From the NCBI GenBank assembly GCA_013215775.1, contig JABSQO010000010.1, forward strand, positions 1-61,522: 61,522 bases of DNA, given 5' to 3'. Each line of letters starts with the position of its first letter. The stretch's first letter is position 1. The notes under the pieces were generated by a model. The model searched no databases. It was not told the DNA's origin and saw nothing but the letters and a program-made list of their open reading frames with translations. Shown one piece after another: positions 1 to 11,182 of the stretch. The position numbers and the translations under genes were made by a program. The stretch comes from Piscirickettsiaceae bacterium (GTDB taxonomy: Bacteria; Pseudomonadota; Gammaproteobacteria; Nitrosococcales; Methylophagaceae).

Positions 1-56
1 CCACAAATGAACGCAGCCCCATACTATAACTACTCTCTATAACACCGAACGAGAAG

Positions 57-76
57 AAAATAGCCCAAGCTATTTT
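57..76 (-). terminator. terminator of the mer-type operon
   Basis: An 8-bp perfect stem (AAAATAGC / GCTATTTT) around a CCAA loop lies just beyond the merP-like stop codon. Read leftwards, it is followed by a pyrimidine-rich TTTTCTTCTC run. It looks like a factor-independent terminator and suggests the operon ends here without merA. The stem is AT-rich, so strength is uncertain. Confidence 0.6.
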
Positions 77-83
77 ATAAATG

Positions 84-386
84 CTATTTATGCTCACTTT
101 CATCACCGTCTATCGTGACTTTCACCGGTGTAAACCCAGCATCCAATACAGTTTGCTTAATGATTTCAATACTCGGCATGGATTCATCGGTTTCAAGGCG
201 TATCTTTTTCTGCTTCAGACTAATCTCTACTTTGGAAACTGTCTTCATTTTGCCAAATTTTCGCTCCAAACTATCAATACAAAATGCACAGGTCATTCCA
301 TATACTTCAATCTCAACCGTTCTTGCTTGGACTGTTTGAATAACCCACAGTGTCGAAAATAGAATAATTAAAAGGAATTGTTTCAT
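84..386 (-). CDS. merP: MerP-like periplasmic heavy-metal-binding protein
   Basis: A 100-residue protein with an N-terminal signal peptide (hydrophobic residues 4-20, likely cut after VQA) and one heavy-metal-associated domain. The metal site GMTCAFC gives the cysteine pair C33/C36, spaced as in MerP and CopZ-type domains. In mercury operons MerP collects Hg(II) in the periplasm and hands it to MerT. It is the last gene of a three-gene leftward operon, 12 bp after the MerT-like gene and directly before a hairpin. The role follows from family and context; another thiophilic metal is possible because no mercuric reductase gene is seen. Confidence 0.8.
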   Translation of the reverse strand: MKQFLLIILFSTLWVIQTVQARTVEIEVYGMTCAFCIDSLERKFGKMKTVSKVEISLKQKKIRLETDESMPSIEIIKQTVLDAGFTPVKVTIDGDESEHK

Positions 387-398
387 TTTGTTGCCTCC

Positions 399-794
399 TT
401 AAAAATCAAAGAAACGTTGTAATGGCAATAACAACACACTAAAGAAAAAACCAACACACCAAATTATGGCACTCAGCCAAAATACGCGTTGATTCCAACG
501 TTTAGTTGTTTGGCAATGTGCTGCCAGTTTAGAATCAGTAGGACAAATTTGATTAGGTCGCCATATCACCCACGCCAAAAATAAAAGTAGCGTTGCAGAC
601 AAACTTAATGTCCAAAATTTATGTTCTGCTAAAAATAGCAGTCCAGGTATGTTGTAGTTCAAACTCGCTACGACAGCACCAAAACCTAGAGATACTAATA
701 ATATTGGTAAGGCGCAACATAATAAAGTTCCGCTAGTAATAAATAGCGTCAACCACCGTAAATAGGATTTATCTTGCCAGTTAATTTTTTCCAC
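399..794 (-). CDS. merT: MerT-like inner-membrane mercuric transport protein
   Basis: A 131-residue membrane protein with three predicted transmembrane segments (about 14-45, 58-78, 104-127). The first carries the paired cysteines C26-C27 (LLCCALP), the hallmark by which MerT takes Hg(II) from MerP. The cytoplasmic loop has a second cysteine pair, C84 and C94, as in MerT, though spaced more widely. Its start overlaps the end of the upstream small cysteine-rich gene by 14 bp, so the two are probably translationally coupled. The presence of MerP and a Hg-type MerR supports mercury uptake. Sequence alone does not prove the metal. Confidence 0.8.
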   Translation of the reverse strand: MEKINWQDKSYLRWLTLFITSGTLLCCALPILLVSLGFGAVVASLNYNIPGLLFLAEHKFWTLSLSATLLLFLAWVIWRPNQICPTDSKLAAHCQTTKRWNQRVFWLSAIIWCVGFFFSVLLLPLQRFFDF

Positions 795-1020
795 AACCGC
801 ATTCCCCTCTATGCCCAGCCTTGTCTGCTATCTGAATCGGTGGACAAGGAACTGAACCATAAGAACAAAATACACAACAATCACCTTGTTTGGGGTGAAG
901 TAACGTATGACAAGACGAACATTCGTAATACCATTGGCAGGCATCCGCCGGCATGTTGAGTACTTTCTTATATCCACATTCTGGGCAAGTGAGTAATGAG
1001 TCACTAATTATTTTTGCCAT
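781..1020 (-). CDS. small cysteine-rich GDCCVFCSYG-type protein of mer operons
   Basis: A 79-residue soluble protein with 12 cysteines. It begins with a rubredoxin-like CPECG knuckle (C12/C15), has CSSC in the middle, then the signature GDCCVFCSYGSVPCPP, and ends in ECGCG. Small proteins with this signature are found next to merT and merP genes; their biochemical role is not established, and metal buffering or relay is inference. It is the first gene of the operon. I chose the ATG at 1020 over the one at 1035 because a GAGG lies upstream of it and the predicted transcription start near 1046 would leave the upstream ATG almost leaderless. Confidence 0.75.
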   Translation of the reverse strand: MAKIISDSLLTCPECGYKKVLNMPADACQWYYECSSCHTLLHPKQGDCCVFCSYGSVPCPPIQIADKAGHRGECGCGKN

Positions 1021-1052
1021 AACGTATAACCTCATCTTTGTGTATATTTGCT

Positions 1053-1083
1053 AGTATAGAACCTGTAGTAGCTATAGGTTCAA
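1053..1083 (-). promoter_or_regulatory. MerR-type promoter/operator with 19-bp spacer
   Basis: On the minus strand: -35 TTGAAC (1083-1078), a spacer of exactly 19 bp, and -10 TATACT (1058-1053). Between the elements lies a perfect dyad GAACCT(1059-1064)/AGGTTC(1076-1081). An overlong 19-bp spacer holding a dyad is the signature of promoters twisted open by MerR-family activators. It sits between divergent merR and the metal operon and faces the operon. Confidence 0.88.
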
Positions 1084-1093
1084 GGGGGATTAT

Positions 1094-1510
1094 ATGAATA
1101 CGACACAATTCTCAATCGGACAGATTGCCAAGCAAGCTAAGTGCAAAGTAGAAACCGTACATTACTATGAAAAATCAGGGCTAATGCCCGAACCACCACG
1201 AACCGAGGGTGGCCATCGTATTTATTCCTTACCTCATGTTAAACGACTTACTTTCATCCGTCGTTGCCGTGAGCTTGGGTTTAGCATTGAACAAATCAGG
1301 GGACTGCTCAAATTTATCGATGAGCCTAATCATTATTGTGGTGAAGTTAAAGCAATGGCCATGCTACATGTAAGAGAAGTACAGCAAAAAATTGATGATT
1401 TACAGCGACTACAATCAGCACTCAATGATATGGTGATCAAATGTAAAGGGGCGGACTATTCAATTGATGATTGTCCGATTATTGATGCACTATATGTTGA
1501 ACAACAGTAG
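1094..1510 (+). CDS. merR: MerR-family regulator of the mercury-responsive type
   Basis: A 138-residue regulator with the MerR winged helix-turn-helix at residues 5-70 (IGQIAKQAKCKVETVHYYEKSGL, then GHRIY), followed by a dimerisation helix. Cysteines C82, C117 and C127 fall where classical Hg(II)-MerR has its three thiolate ligands (C82, C117, C126), with one extra residue in the loop. This points to Hg(II) rather than Cu, Zn or Pb. It is transcribed away from the metal-uptake operon, and its operator overlaps the divergent promoter, so it probably represses itself and activates the operon. Confidence 0.85.
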   Translation: MNTTQFSIGQIAKQAKCKVETVHYYEKSGLMPEPPRTEGGHRIYSLPHVKRLTFIRRCRELGFSIEQIRGLLKFIDEPNHYCGEVKAMAMLHVREVQQKIDDLQRLQSALNDMVIKCKGADYSIDDCPIIDALYVEQQ

Positions 1511-1537
1511 CTACATATGCCTTTGGTTTAACGAATT

Positions 1538-1560
1538 AAAAGGGTAACGCCCTCTTTTTT
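1538..1560 (+). terminator. terminator after merR
   Basis: AAAAGGG, a short TAACG loop, then CCCTCTTTTTT lies 27 bp after the merR stop codon. It is a short GC stem with flanking A and T tracts, so it may work in both directions. Confidence 0.6.
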
Positions 1561-1636
1561 ACTCGTACATCAAGATGATAATCATGTTGAAGATATGGCG
1601 ATAACAACTTGATTATACTTATGTTTATACAATTTG

Positions 1637-2053
1637 TTATTCGCCCTGCACAGTCACGATCACTCGTCGTTGATGCCGTTGTGTACGATGTTCCCACAGA
1701 TAAATCCCCTGCCAAATACCTAGGTCACAACGGCCACTGTTCACGGGCACCGTTAAATCAGGATTGGTTAGTACGGTTCTAATATGAGCACTCATATCAT
1801 CAGGGCCTTCATCTTGATGTAAAAACATCGGGTCGCCATCAGGGACGATGTGTTGCATATAAGTTTCTAAATCGACACGTACATCAGGATCAGCATTTTC
1901 ACATAACATTAACGATGCACTGGTGTGTTGCACAAAGATATGACAAGTGCCAATTTGAATGCCTGATTGAGCAACGATCTGTTGAATCTGAGAGGTAATA
2001 TTAGTTGTGCTTCTCGCCGTCGTGGTGAAATTCAGTTGTTGTTGAAATACCAT
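1637..2053 (-). CDS. yjbQ: YjbQ/UPF0047 family protein
   Basis: A 138-residue single-domain protein of the YjbQ family. Visible family motifs are FVQHTSASL (about 41-49), the HIVPDGD segment and GRCDLGIWQGIYLWEHR near the C-terminus. YjbQ proteins form trimers with a conserved His/Asp metal-like site. Weak thiamine-phosphate synthase activity has been reported for some members, but the physiological role is unclear. It follows the TrpD2-like gene by only 3 bp, so it is probably the last gene of a zipA-ligA-trpD2-yjbQ operon. The family call is firm; function is open. Confidence 0.88.
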   Translation of the reverse strand: MVFQQQLNFTTTARSTTNITSQIQQIVAQSGIQIGTCHIFVQHTSASLMLCENADPDVRVDLETYMQHIVPDGDPMFLHQDEGPDDMSAHIRTVLTNPDLTVPVNSGRCDLGIWQGIYLWEHRTQRHQRRVIVTVQGE

Positions 2054-2056
2054 CGT

Positions 2057-5911
<3,855 letters not shown>

Positions 5912-5972
5912 TTAAATTAATCCATCAACTAAGGGATAATAGTCGGGTTTTCTTATTATATTGAGATATGTC

Positions 5973-6362
5973 ATGTCAACAAAACCTAGCAAAGAACTGG
6001 AAACTTTCGACAACGCTATTCCAGAGCGTGATTATACCATTCACATTGAAACACCCGAGTTTACTTGTTTATGCCCTAAAACAGGACAGCCGGACTTTGC
6101 CACTATCGAAATTGACTATGTACCTGACTTAAAATGTGTGGAATTAAAATCATACAAACTCTATATCTGGTCGTATCGTAATGAAGGTGCATTCCATGAA
6201 AAAGTCACTAACCAAATATTAGATGATTTAGTTGCTGCAACCGACCCTCGCTTTATACGTGTCACCGGTATTTTTAATGTACGTGGTGGTGTTTACACTA
6301 CTGTGGTGGCAGAACACCGTAAACCAGGCTGGGTGCCACCAACACCGGTACAATTACCTTAA
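5973..6362 (+). CDS. queF: NADPH-dependent 7-cyano-7-deazaguanine reductase, short type
   Basis: A 129-residue protein matching the short unimodular (Bacillus-type) QueF, not the long bimodular E. coli form. The catalytic motif [10 protein letters not shown] supplies the nucleophile C34 and acid D41, followed by the NADPH-binding ELKSYKLY segment. It reduces preQ0 to preQ1 in queuosine synthesis, the modified base of GUN-anticodon tRNAs. I chose the ATG at 5973; the frame opens at a TTG at 5961 without a better ribosome site. It is divergent from the zipA operon. Confidence 0.93.
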   Translation: MSTKPSKELETFDNAIPERDYTIHIETPEFTCLCPKTGQPDFATIEIDYVPDLKCVELKSYKLYIWSYRNEGAFHEKVTNQILDDLVAATDPRFIRVTGIFNVRGGVYTTVVAEHRKPGWVPPTPVQLP

Positions 6363-6424
6363 CAAAACCCCATGCATGAAATAAATTTTTCTTCAAAGCA
6401 AGGCAAAAATAGATTTGGAAGACG

Positions 6425-6464
6425 GAGTTTACACATAGTAAATGAGTATTTTTAAACTCTTTTT
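6425..6464 (+). terminator. possible terminator or hairpin after queF
   Basis: Inverted arms GAGTTTA (6425-6431) and TAAACTC (6453-6459) are followed directly by TTTTT. An inner GTTTAC/GTAAAT pairing is also possible. GC content of the stem is low, so it may instead be part of an interspersed repeat. Confidence 0.35.
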
Positions 6465-6485
6465 AACGCAGCTGTGGAGGAAAAG

Positions 6486-7760
6486 TTGAATCATGCCACT
6501 TATGTAGGCATCGATCTCGGCACCTCAGGGTGTCGAGCAATCGCGATTGATAAACAAGCCAATATTATTGCAAGCAGCCAACAAACATTAATATCACCTG
6601 TTATTACCCCACCCTATTCAGAACAAAACCCTGATATTCATTGGCAAACCGTTGAACACGTTTTAACTAAACTTATCGCTCAATGTCACGACTATACAAT
6701 TAAAGCGATTGCTGTTGATGCGACATCCGGTTCAATATTAATCGCTGATAATAACGGCCAGCCTCTCACACAGCTTTTGATGTATAACGACAGTCGAGCC
6801 CTGGAACAGAGTGACAAAATTGCTCACATTGCGCCAAAAGAATCAGCTGCACATGGTGCTAGTAGTGGATTAGCCAAACTACTCTACTTGCAGCAACATA
6901 ATAATTTTTCTAAAGACAGCATGTTATTGCATCAGGCAGATTGGATTAATTTCAAACTGGGCGCTTCATTAGGGTTCACGGATCAAAACAATGCCCTTAA
7001 AACAGGTTATGACCCCATTCAACAATGTTGGCCATCATGGATAGATGATCTTTGTAATCGAAAAACCTTACCGACAGTTGTTGTCCCCGGCACTGTTATT
7101 GGCTTGTTATCCAACAAACTATGCCAACAATTCAAATTAGACCTAGCGCCCGATATTGTTGCAGGTACAACAGATAGCATTGCGGCATTACTGGCAACGG
7201 GTGCCAATAAATCAGGTGATGCTGTCACCTCATTAGGTTCAACTCTGGTCGTTAAATTAATGAGTGATCAGCCTATCTTCGTGCCAGAACAAGGTATTTA
7301 CAGTCACCGATTAGCTAATAAATGGCTGGTAGGTGGTGCATCCAATACGGGTGGTGCGGTACTCAAACATTACTTCAATAATATCCAACTACAACAGCTG
7401 AGCGAACAGATTTTACTTGATAGTGAACAAGCAGATTATTACCCGTTATTATCCGTTGGCGAACGTTTTCCAATAAACAATCCAGAGCTTCAACCTCGAC
7501 TAACACCACGACCAACAAGTGATGTCGATTTTTTACATGGCATGTTCAATGGCATCGCCAAAATAGAACAGCAAGCTTATCAGTGCCTTGAACAAGCAGG
7601 TGCAACATCATTAAACTCAATTCGAACAGTCGGTGGCGGTGCTGTCAATTCTGTTTGGCAAACTATACGACAACGTCATATAACGGTACCCTTTATCACT
7701 CCCGAACAGACAGAAGCAGCATACGGTGCAGCGCTGTTGGCAAAAGGTATAAAGTTTTAA
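6486..7760 (+). CDS. FGGY-family carbohydrate kinase, probably ribulose/xylulose-type
   Basis: A 424-residue sugar kinase of the FGGY family. The N-terminal ATPase loop GIDLGTSGCRAIAID and the C-terminal GGGAVNSVWQ adenosine-binding motif are clear. It is shorter than XylB or GlpK (about 490-500) and resembles the compact D-ribulose/D-xylulose kinases of cyanobacteria and methylotrophs; the substrate cannot be fixed from sequence. The start is decided by the ribosome site: GGAGG at 6476-6480 sits five bases before TTG 6486, whereas the upstream GTG at 6474 overlaps the Shine-Dalgarno itself. Confidence 0.8.
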   Translation: MNHATYVGIDLGTSGCRAIAIDKQANIIASSQQTLISPVITPPYSEQNPDIHWQTVEHVLTKLIAQCHDYTIKAIAVDATSGSILIADNNGQPLTQLLMYNDSRALEQSDKIAHIAPKESAAHGASSGLAKLLYLQQHNNFSKDSMLLHQADWINFKLGASLGFTDQNNALKTGYDPIQQCWPSWIDDLCNRKTLPTVVVPGTVIGLLSNKLCQQFKLDLAPDIVAGTTDSIAALLATGANKSGDAVTSLGSTLVVKLMSDQPIFVPEQGIYSHRLANKWLVGGASNTGGAVLKHYFNNIQLQQLSEQILLDSEQADYYPLLSVGERFPINNPELQPRLTPRPTSDVDFLHGMFNGIAKIEQQAYQCLEQAGATSLNSIRTVGGGAVNSVWQTIRQRHITVPFITPEQTEAAYGAALLAKGIKF

Positions 7761-7770
7761 TGTTAGCTCC

Positions 7771-7844
7771 GTCATTCCGGTGTTCTGTTTAGCCGGAACC
7801 CATATTAAAGCAATAGATTCCCGCTAAAAACATGCGGGAATGAC
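7771..7844. repeat. imperfect palindromic repeat with GTCATTCC / GGAATGAC ends
   Basis: The element has inverted ends GTCATTCC (7771-7778) and GGAATGAC (7837-7844). Inside are two hairpins: TTCCGGTG.../AGCCGGAA and ATTCCCGC.../GCGGGAAT. Elements with this end sequence are scattered through many proteobacterial genomes as short non-coding palindromes. It separates the kinase from cysZ and could act as a terminator or mRNA-end stabiliser. Confidence 0.6.
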
Positions 7845-7873
7845 AATTTAAATTAATTTAGAAGAAGTTATTA

Positions 7874-8602
7874 ATGCAAGATTTATTTAAAGGCGCACGT
7901 TACCTATTCAAAGGTTTTGGTTTAATTCATCAAAAAGGCATTCGGAAATTTGCCTATATTCCAATGGCAATTAACTCCCTTCTATTCAGCTTTGCAATAT
8001 GGCTGGGGCTGGCAAAATTCGATCAATGGATTAATAGCATCATGCCCACCTGGTTGCCCGAATGGTTATTAGGCTGGATTATGTGGCTACTTTGGCCATT
8101 GTTTGCTGGTCTACTTATACTAATCGTCTTTTTCAGTTTCTCAATTATTGCCAATTTATTAGCTGCCCCTTTTAATGGCGTATTAGCCGAAGCCGTTGAA
8201 CGTAAATTGTCAGGGCAACCACCCATAGCCCTTTCATGGCAAGAAATCTTAAAAGATGCACCGTTATCATTACTAAATGAAATTAGAAAAATCACCTACT
8301 TTCTAGTCTGGATGATTCCACTATTCATTTTGTCATGGGTTCCCGTCATCAATCTCATTGCACCCATATTATGGATAACATTTTCAAGTTGGATTCTGGC
8401 ACTGGATTATCATGATTACCCCATGGCTAACAACCAACTTAAGTTTCCTCAACAACGTGCTTTACTGAGAGAAAATCGTGGGCTTGCACTTGGGTTCGGT
8501 CTAGCAACACTGGGAGCAACCATGATCCCCTTTGTTAACTTTTTAGTGATACCCGCTGCTGTTGCTGGCGCAACGGCTCTGTATTTAGAGCGATTAAAGT
8601 AA
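7874..8602 (+). CDS. cysZ: CysZ-like sulfate permease (EI24 domain)
   Basis: A 242-residue inner-membrane protein of the CysZ/EI24 family. The N-terminal GARYLFKGFGLIHQKGIRKFAYIPM segment is followed by long hydrophobic stretches near 30-50, 65-95, 140-165 and 205-230. CysZ imports sulfate for cysteine synthesis. GAAG lies eleven bases before the ATG, a modest ribosome site. No other cys genes are adjacent, so the assignment rests on the protein alone. Confidence 0.85.
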   Translation: MQDLFKGARYLFKGFGLIHQKGIRKFAYIPMAINSLLFSFAIWLGLAKFDQWINSIMPTWLPEWLLGWIMWLLWPLFAGLLILIVFFSFSIIANLLAAPFNGVLAEAVERKLSGQPPIALSWQEILKDAPLSLLNEIRKITYFLVWMIPLFILSWVPVINLIAPILWITFSSWILALDYHDYPMANNQLKFPQQRALLRENRGLALGFGLATLGATMIPFVNFLVIPAAVAGATALYLERLK

Positions 8603-9040
8603 CAATATAACAACAATCGCATTAAGCGCAATAGCTTACGTCGCAGTAGAAACATTACCCTCTTCCACTAAGAAAATTAGAAACTGTTCAATTTCTGCAT
8701 CCCCAAGTCACTAGCGTATTGCTTGTTATGGAAAAGTATGAAATATTTAATCCCATAGAGGTAACTTGTGATCTATATCGCCGAACACGCATAAATGACT
8801 CAATGGATTGCAGAAAGGGAGATTTGCTTATGATATTAGCCCCATCCTTGAAAACTCACTTATAAAATAACGGATTAAACAGTGAAGTCAATATTTATCA
8901 AACCAATGGCCTTATTTTCTACCTCAAGAATAGAGCTTGTTAAAATTGCTCTATTTTTCAATAGTATAGTGCCCCCCGTAAAACAAGCTGAAAAACTAAG
9001 AGGCCGCCTTATAAACATGCTGTTAGCCGCAAAGAAAACT
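8603..9040. other. 438-bp gap at the left edge of the cassette array
   Basis: I see no convincing gene here. A frame is open from 8882 but its first 53 codons lack a ribosome site and look non-coding. Near the right end GTTAGCC (9022-9028) stands 13 bp before the first cassette gene, matching the core sites found before later cassettes. A proper left partner is not obvious. It could be the remnant of an attI or a decayed attC, but there is no integrase gene to the left: cysZ follows directly. Confidence 0.45.
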
Positions 9041-9634
9041 ATGAGAAATATCATATCCATTATCTTAATCCTGTTCTCAGTCACAGCTCATGCAGAAGGT
9101 GTTGGTTGGCGTAATAAGGATGGCTCTCCCGCTCCTAATACTAATTCTATGAAAAGTGTTAATGGTTTTGGAGGTTCGCTTCTGGTTACTCCAGATCCAG
9201 ATTGGGAAAAGAAGTGGAACACTCCATCGGATCACATACCGCATTTCAACGAAGCAAAAGATGTTAAGTATGGTCAGGAGTTAACGATTCTGATTTTCTT
9301 CACAAACCCGAAGCCGAGCGATCAAGGTCTAATGAATATTGCCTGTGACATTAAGGTCCAGAGACCAGACGGTTCATTTTCTATTGATGCAGCAAATGTT
9401 CCATGTGCTTCCGGCTGGCAAGTTCCACCAAATCCATACAGCCTACTGTTAACTCAAACGATCATTAAATACGTAGGTGAGCCCGGTGATCTTCCTGGAA
9501 AATGGAAGGTTTCGGTTAATTTAAAAGACCAGAATTCTGGTACTCAAGTGCCGTTAAAAACCGAATTCAACTTGGTCAATCAATCGGCTAACAAGTCAAG
9601 CAACTCGGACGGCGAAAACGCCGCCGGTTCTTGA
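9041..9634 (+). CDS. secreted cassette-encoded protein of unknown function
   Basis: A 197-residue protein with a clear signal peptide (residues 1-18, cleavage after AHA). The mature part contains two cysteines (in NIACDI and NVPCAS), probably a disulfide, and a C-terminal segment (PGDLPGKWKVSVNLKD) that looks like a beta-sandwich. I recognise no enzyme motif. The ATG at 9041 is preferred to the open frame from 8882 because the signal peptide starts there. The last 16 codons and the stop lie inside the attC palindrome at 9586-9644, as is common for integron cassettes. Confidence 0.75.
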   Translation: MRNIISIILILFSVTAHAEGVGWRNKDGSPAPNTNSMKSVNGFGGSLLVTPDPDWEKKWNTPSDHIPHFNEAKDVKYGQELTILIFFTNPKPSDQGLMNIACDIKVQRPDGSFSIDAANVPCASGWQVPPNPYSLLLTQTIIKYVGEPGDLPGKWKVSVNLKDQNSGTQVPLKTEFNLVNQSANKSSNSDGENAAGS

Positions 9635-9644
9635 GGCGTTAGCC
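9586..9644 (+). other. attC-like recombination site 1
   Basis: A 59-bp imperfect palindrome bounded by GGCTAAC (9586-9592) and GTTAGCC (9638-9644), perfect complements. Inside are GTCAAG/CTTGAG arms and a central CGGCG-AAAA-CGCCG hairpin. This is the bipartite R''-L''/L'-R' layout of integron attC sites, and the next gene begins 13 bp after it. It is the clearest site of the series. Confidence 0.85.
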
Positions 9645-9657
9645 TTATAAGGAAAGT

Positions 9658-10239
9658 ATGGATAATTTAACTAATGAGCTTATAGTTGCCCTACAGTACC
9701 TTCTTCCTGGGTTTGTTACTGCTTGGATATTCTATGCATTCACTTCATACCCGAGGCCTTCACAATTTGAACGTGTCGTCCAAGCGCTTATATTTACGAT
9801 ACTTATTCAATCTCTATATATTACGCTTCAGGAAATAGAAATACTCGTTTCTGACAATGGTGAAAAACAAATTCTCATCTCAATATTATTGGCGCTACTA
9901 CTTGGGTTTATTTTCACCTTCTTCGCTAATAATGATTTATTTCACAAAGGCCTAAGGTTTTTTAAGATAACCAAAGAAACATCTTATTCTTCCGAATGGT
10001 TCGCAGCATTTTCAGAAAAAATTACTTATGTAGTCATTCATTTAGATGATGGACGAAAAGTATATGGTTGGCCTCTCGAATGGCCAACAGAACCTAACAA
10101 AGGCCATTTTCTGCTTGCTCAGGCGTCATGGTTAGATGAGGAAAATATAGAATATCCAATGGTAGGAGTAGAAAATATATTAATTGACGCCACAGGGGTA
10201 AAATATGTTCAATTTATGGAAAAAATTTGGGAGAAATAA
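9658..10239 (+). CDS. DUF6338-like membrane protein
   Basis: A 193-residue protein with an N-terminal membrane part: segments at about 8-28, 38-58 and 72-92 (LLPGFVTAWIFYAFTSYPRP opens it). A cytoplasmic domain follows with YVVIHLDDGRKVYGWPLEWP and a C-terminal KYVQFMEKIWEK. This pattern matches a family of unknown function (DUF6338) often met in accessory DNA. It sits in a cassette directly behind attC-like site 1, with a ribosome site AAGGAAAG. A 46-codon gene starts on the base after its stop codon, so the two are probably made together. Confidence 0.7.
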   Translation: MDNLTNELIVALQYLLPGFVTAWIFYAFTSYPRPSQFERVVQALIFTILIQSLYITLQEIEILVSDNGEKQILISILLALLLGFIFTFFANNDLFHKGLRFFKITKETSYSSEWFAAFSEKITYVVIHLDDGRKVYGWPLEWPTEPNKGHFLLAQASWLDEENIEYPMVGVENILIDATGVKYVQFMEKIWEK

Positions 10240-10380
10240 ATGAGTAAAAAGGCATCTAACCCACCACCTCCGAGCAGAGTTCGTGTTGGTAATAGTGTAA
10301 CTGGCAGTGTAAACCCACCTACAAGATCACAAAAGCCTGCACCTCCGCCACCGCCACCGCCTTCAAATAAAAAAGGCTGA
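10240..10380 (+). CDS. 46-residue proline-rich protein
   Basis: This small gene starts immediately after the DUF6338-like gene stop (TAAATG). It encodes 46 residues dominated by proline: NPPPPSR near the start, NPPTR in the middle, and seven consecutive prolines (residues 34-40) before a basic tail SNKKG. No cysteines or hydrophobic segment are present, so it is probably disordered. The tight coupling suggests a partner for the membrane protein. The stop TGA lies within the start of attC-like site 2. I know no named family. Confidence 0.6.
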   Translation: MSKKASNPPPPSRVRVGNSVTGSVNPPTRSQKPAPPPPPPPSNKKG

Positions 10381-10440
10381 CAAATTAGCTCAAGTTGTGA
10401 CCTCCACTTCACTGCAGCCACTTAACTCGAACGTTATGCC
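10375..10440 (+). other. attC-like recombination site 2
   Basis: About 66 bp from GGCTGAC (10375-10381) to GTTATGCC (10433-10440). Inner arms pair imperfectly (CAAGTTGTG with CACTTAACTCG). The right core stands 17 bp before the ZIP gene start. The left core is degenerate. Confidence 0.6.
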
Positions 10441-10457
10441 TCATTAAGGATTAACGC

Positions 10458-11171
10458 ATGTACCTTTTATTAACAGTTGTAGTGTCAACATTATTAGCTG
10501 GTTTAGCTATGCCTTTAGGTGCAAGTATTGCTTACTTTGAAAATATCGAGAAAAAGTGGGTTCAAGAAGAGTTCCGGCATAGTGTAATGGCTTTTGGTGG
10601 AGGTGCATTGCTGTCAGCAGTTGCCTTGGTTTTAGTGCCTGAAGGTATGGTAAATGTTAATCCCGTACCTGCTTGTCTTTGGTTTATAGTCGGGGGACTT
10701 AGTTTTATGTCTCTTGATATTCATCTTAAAAAAATAAATACCCCTGCAAGCCAACTTGCAGCAATGCTTTCTGATTTTATTCCTGAATCCATCGCGCTAG
10801 GAGCGGCATTCGCAACTGGAAAGAATAGTGCGTTTTTACTTGCTGGTTTAATTGCACTCCAAAATATACCCGAAGGATTTAGTGCATATCGGGAATTGAA
10901 CGCGACTTCAGCTTATAAGCCACGAAAAATTATAATCATGTTTACTTTAATGGCAATACTGGGACCGATTGCTGGTGTCTCTGGGTATTTATGGTTATCA
11001 GAATATCCAGAAGTTATTTCTGTGATCATGCTTTTTGCATCTGGCGGCATTCTTTATTCAATATTCCAAGACTTGGCGCCCCAAGTAAAGCTAGAAAATC
11101 ATTGGGCGCCGCCAATGGGCGCTGTACTCGGTTTTGTTCTTGGTATGTTTGGCTTCATGGTTACAACATAG
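10458..11171 (+). CDS. ZIP-family divalent metal transporter
   Basis: A 237-residue membrane protein of the ZIP family with about eight transmembrane segments. Metal-site motifs are visible: DFIPESIALG (about 110-119) and LQNIPEGFSAYRE (about 136-148), corresponding to the conserved helices 4 and 5 with their Pro-Glu pairs. The first of these has Glu-Ser where many ZIPs have His-Asn/Asp, so the substrate (Zn, Fe, Mn or other) cannot be fixed. It forms a single-gene cassette between two attC-like sites. Confidence 0.82.
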   Translation: MYLLLTVVVSTLLAGLAMPLGASIAYFENIEKKWVQEEFRHSVMAFGGGALLSAVALVLVPEGMVNVNPVPACLWFIVGGLSFMSLDIHLKKINTPASQLAAMLSDFIPESIALGAAFATGKNSAFLLAGLIALQNIPEGFSAYRELNATSAYKPRKIIIMFTLMAILGPIAGVSGYLWLSEYPEVISVIMLFASGGILYSIFQDLAPQVKLENHWAPPMGAVLGFVLGMFGFMVTT

Positions 11172-11182
11172 TGAATAATTAC

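Noticed and set aside
8882-9040. Longer version of the first cassette gene starting at 8882
   Set aside because: The extra 53 codons place the signal peptide internally, have no ribosome site and overlap the GTTAGCC core. The ATG at 9041 fits better.
10209-10421. Minus-strand glycine-rich frame
   Set aside because: The glycine run is the complement of the proline codons of the 46-residue gene. It has no ribosome site.
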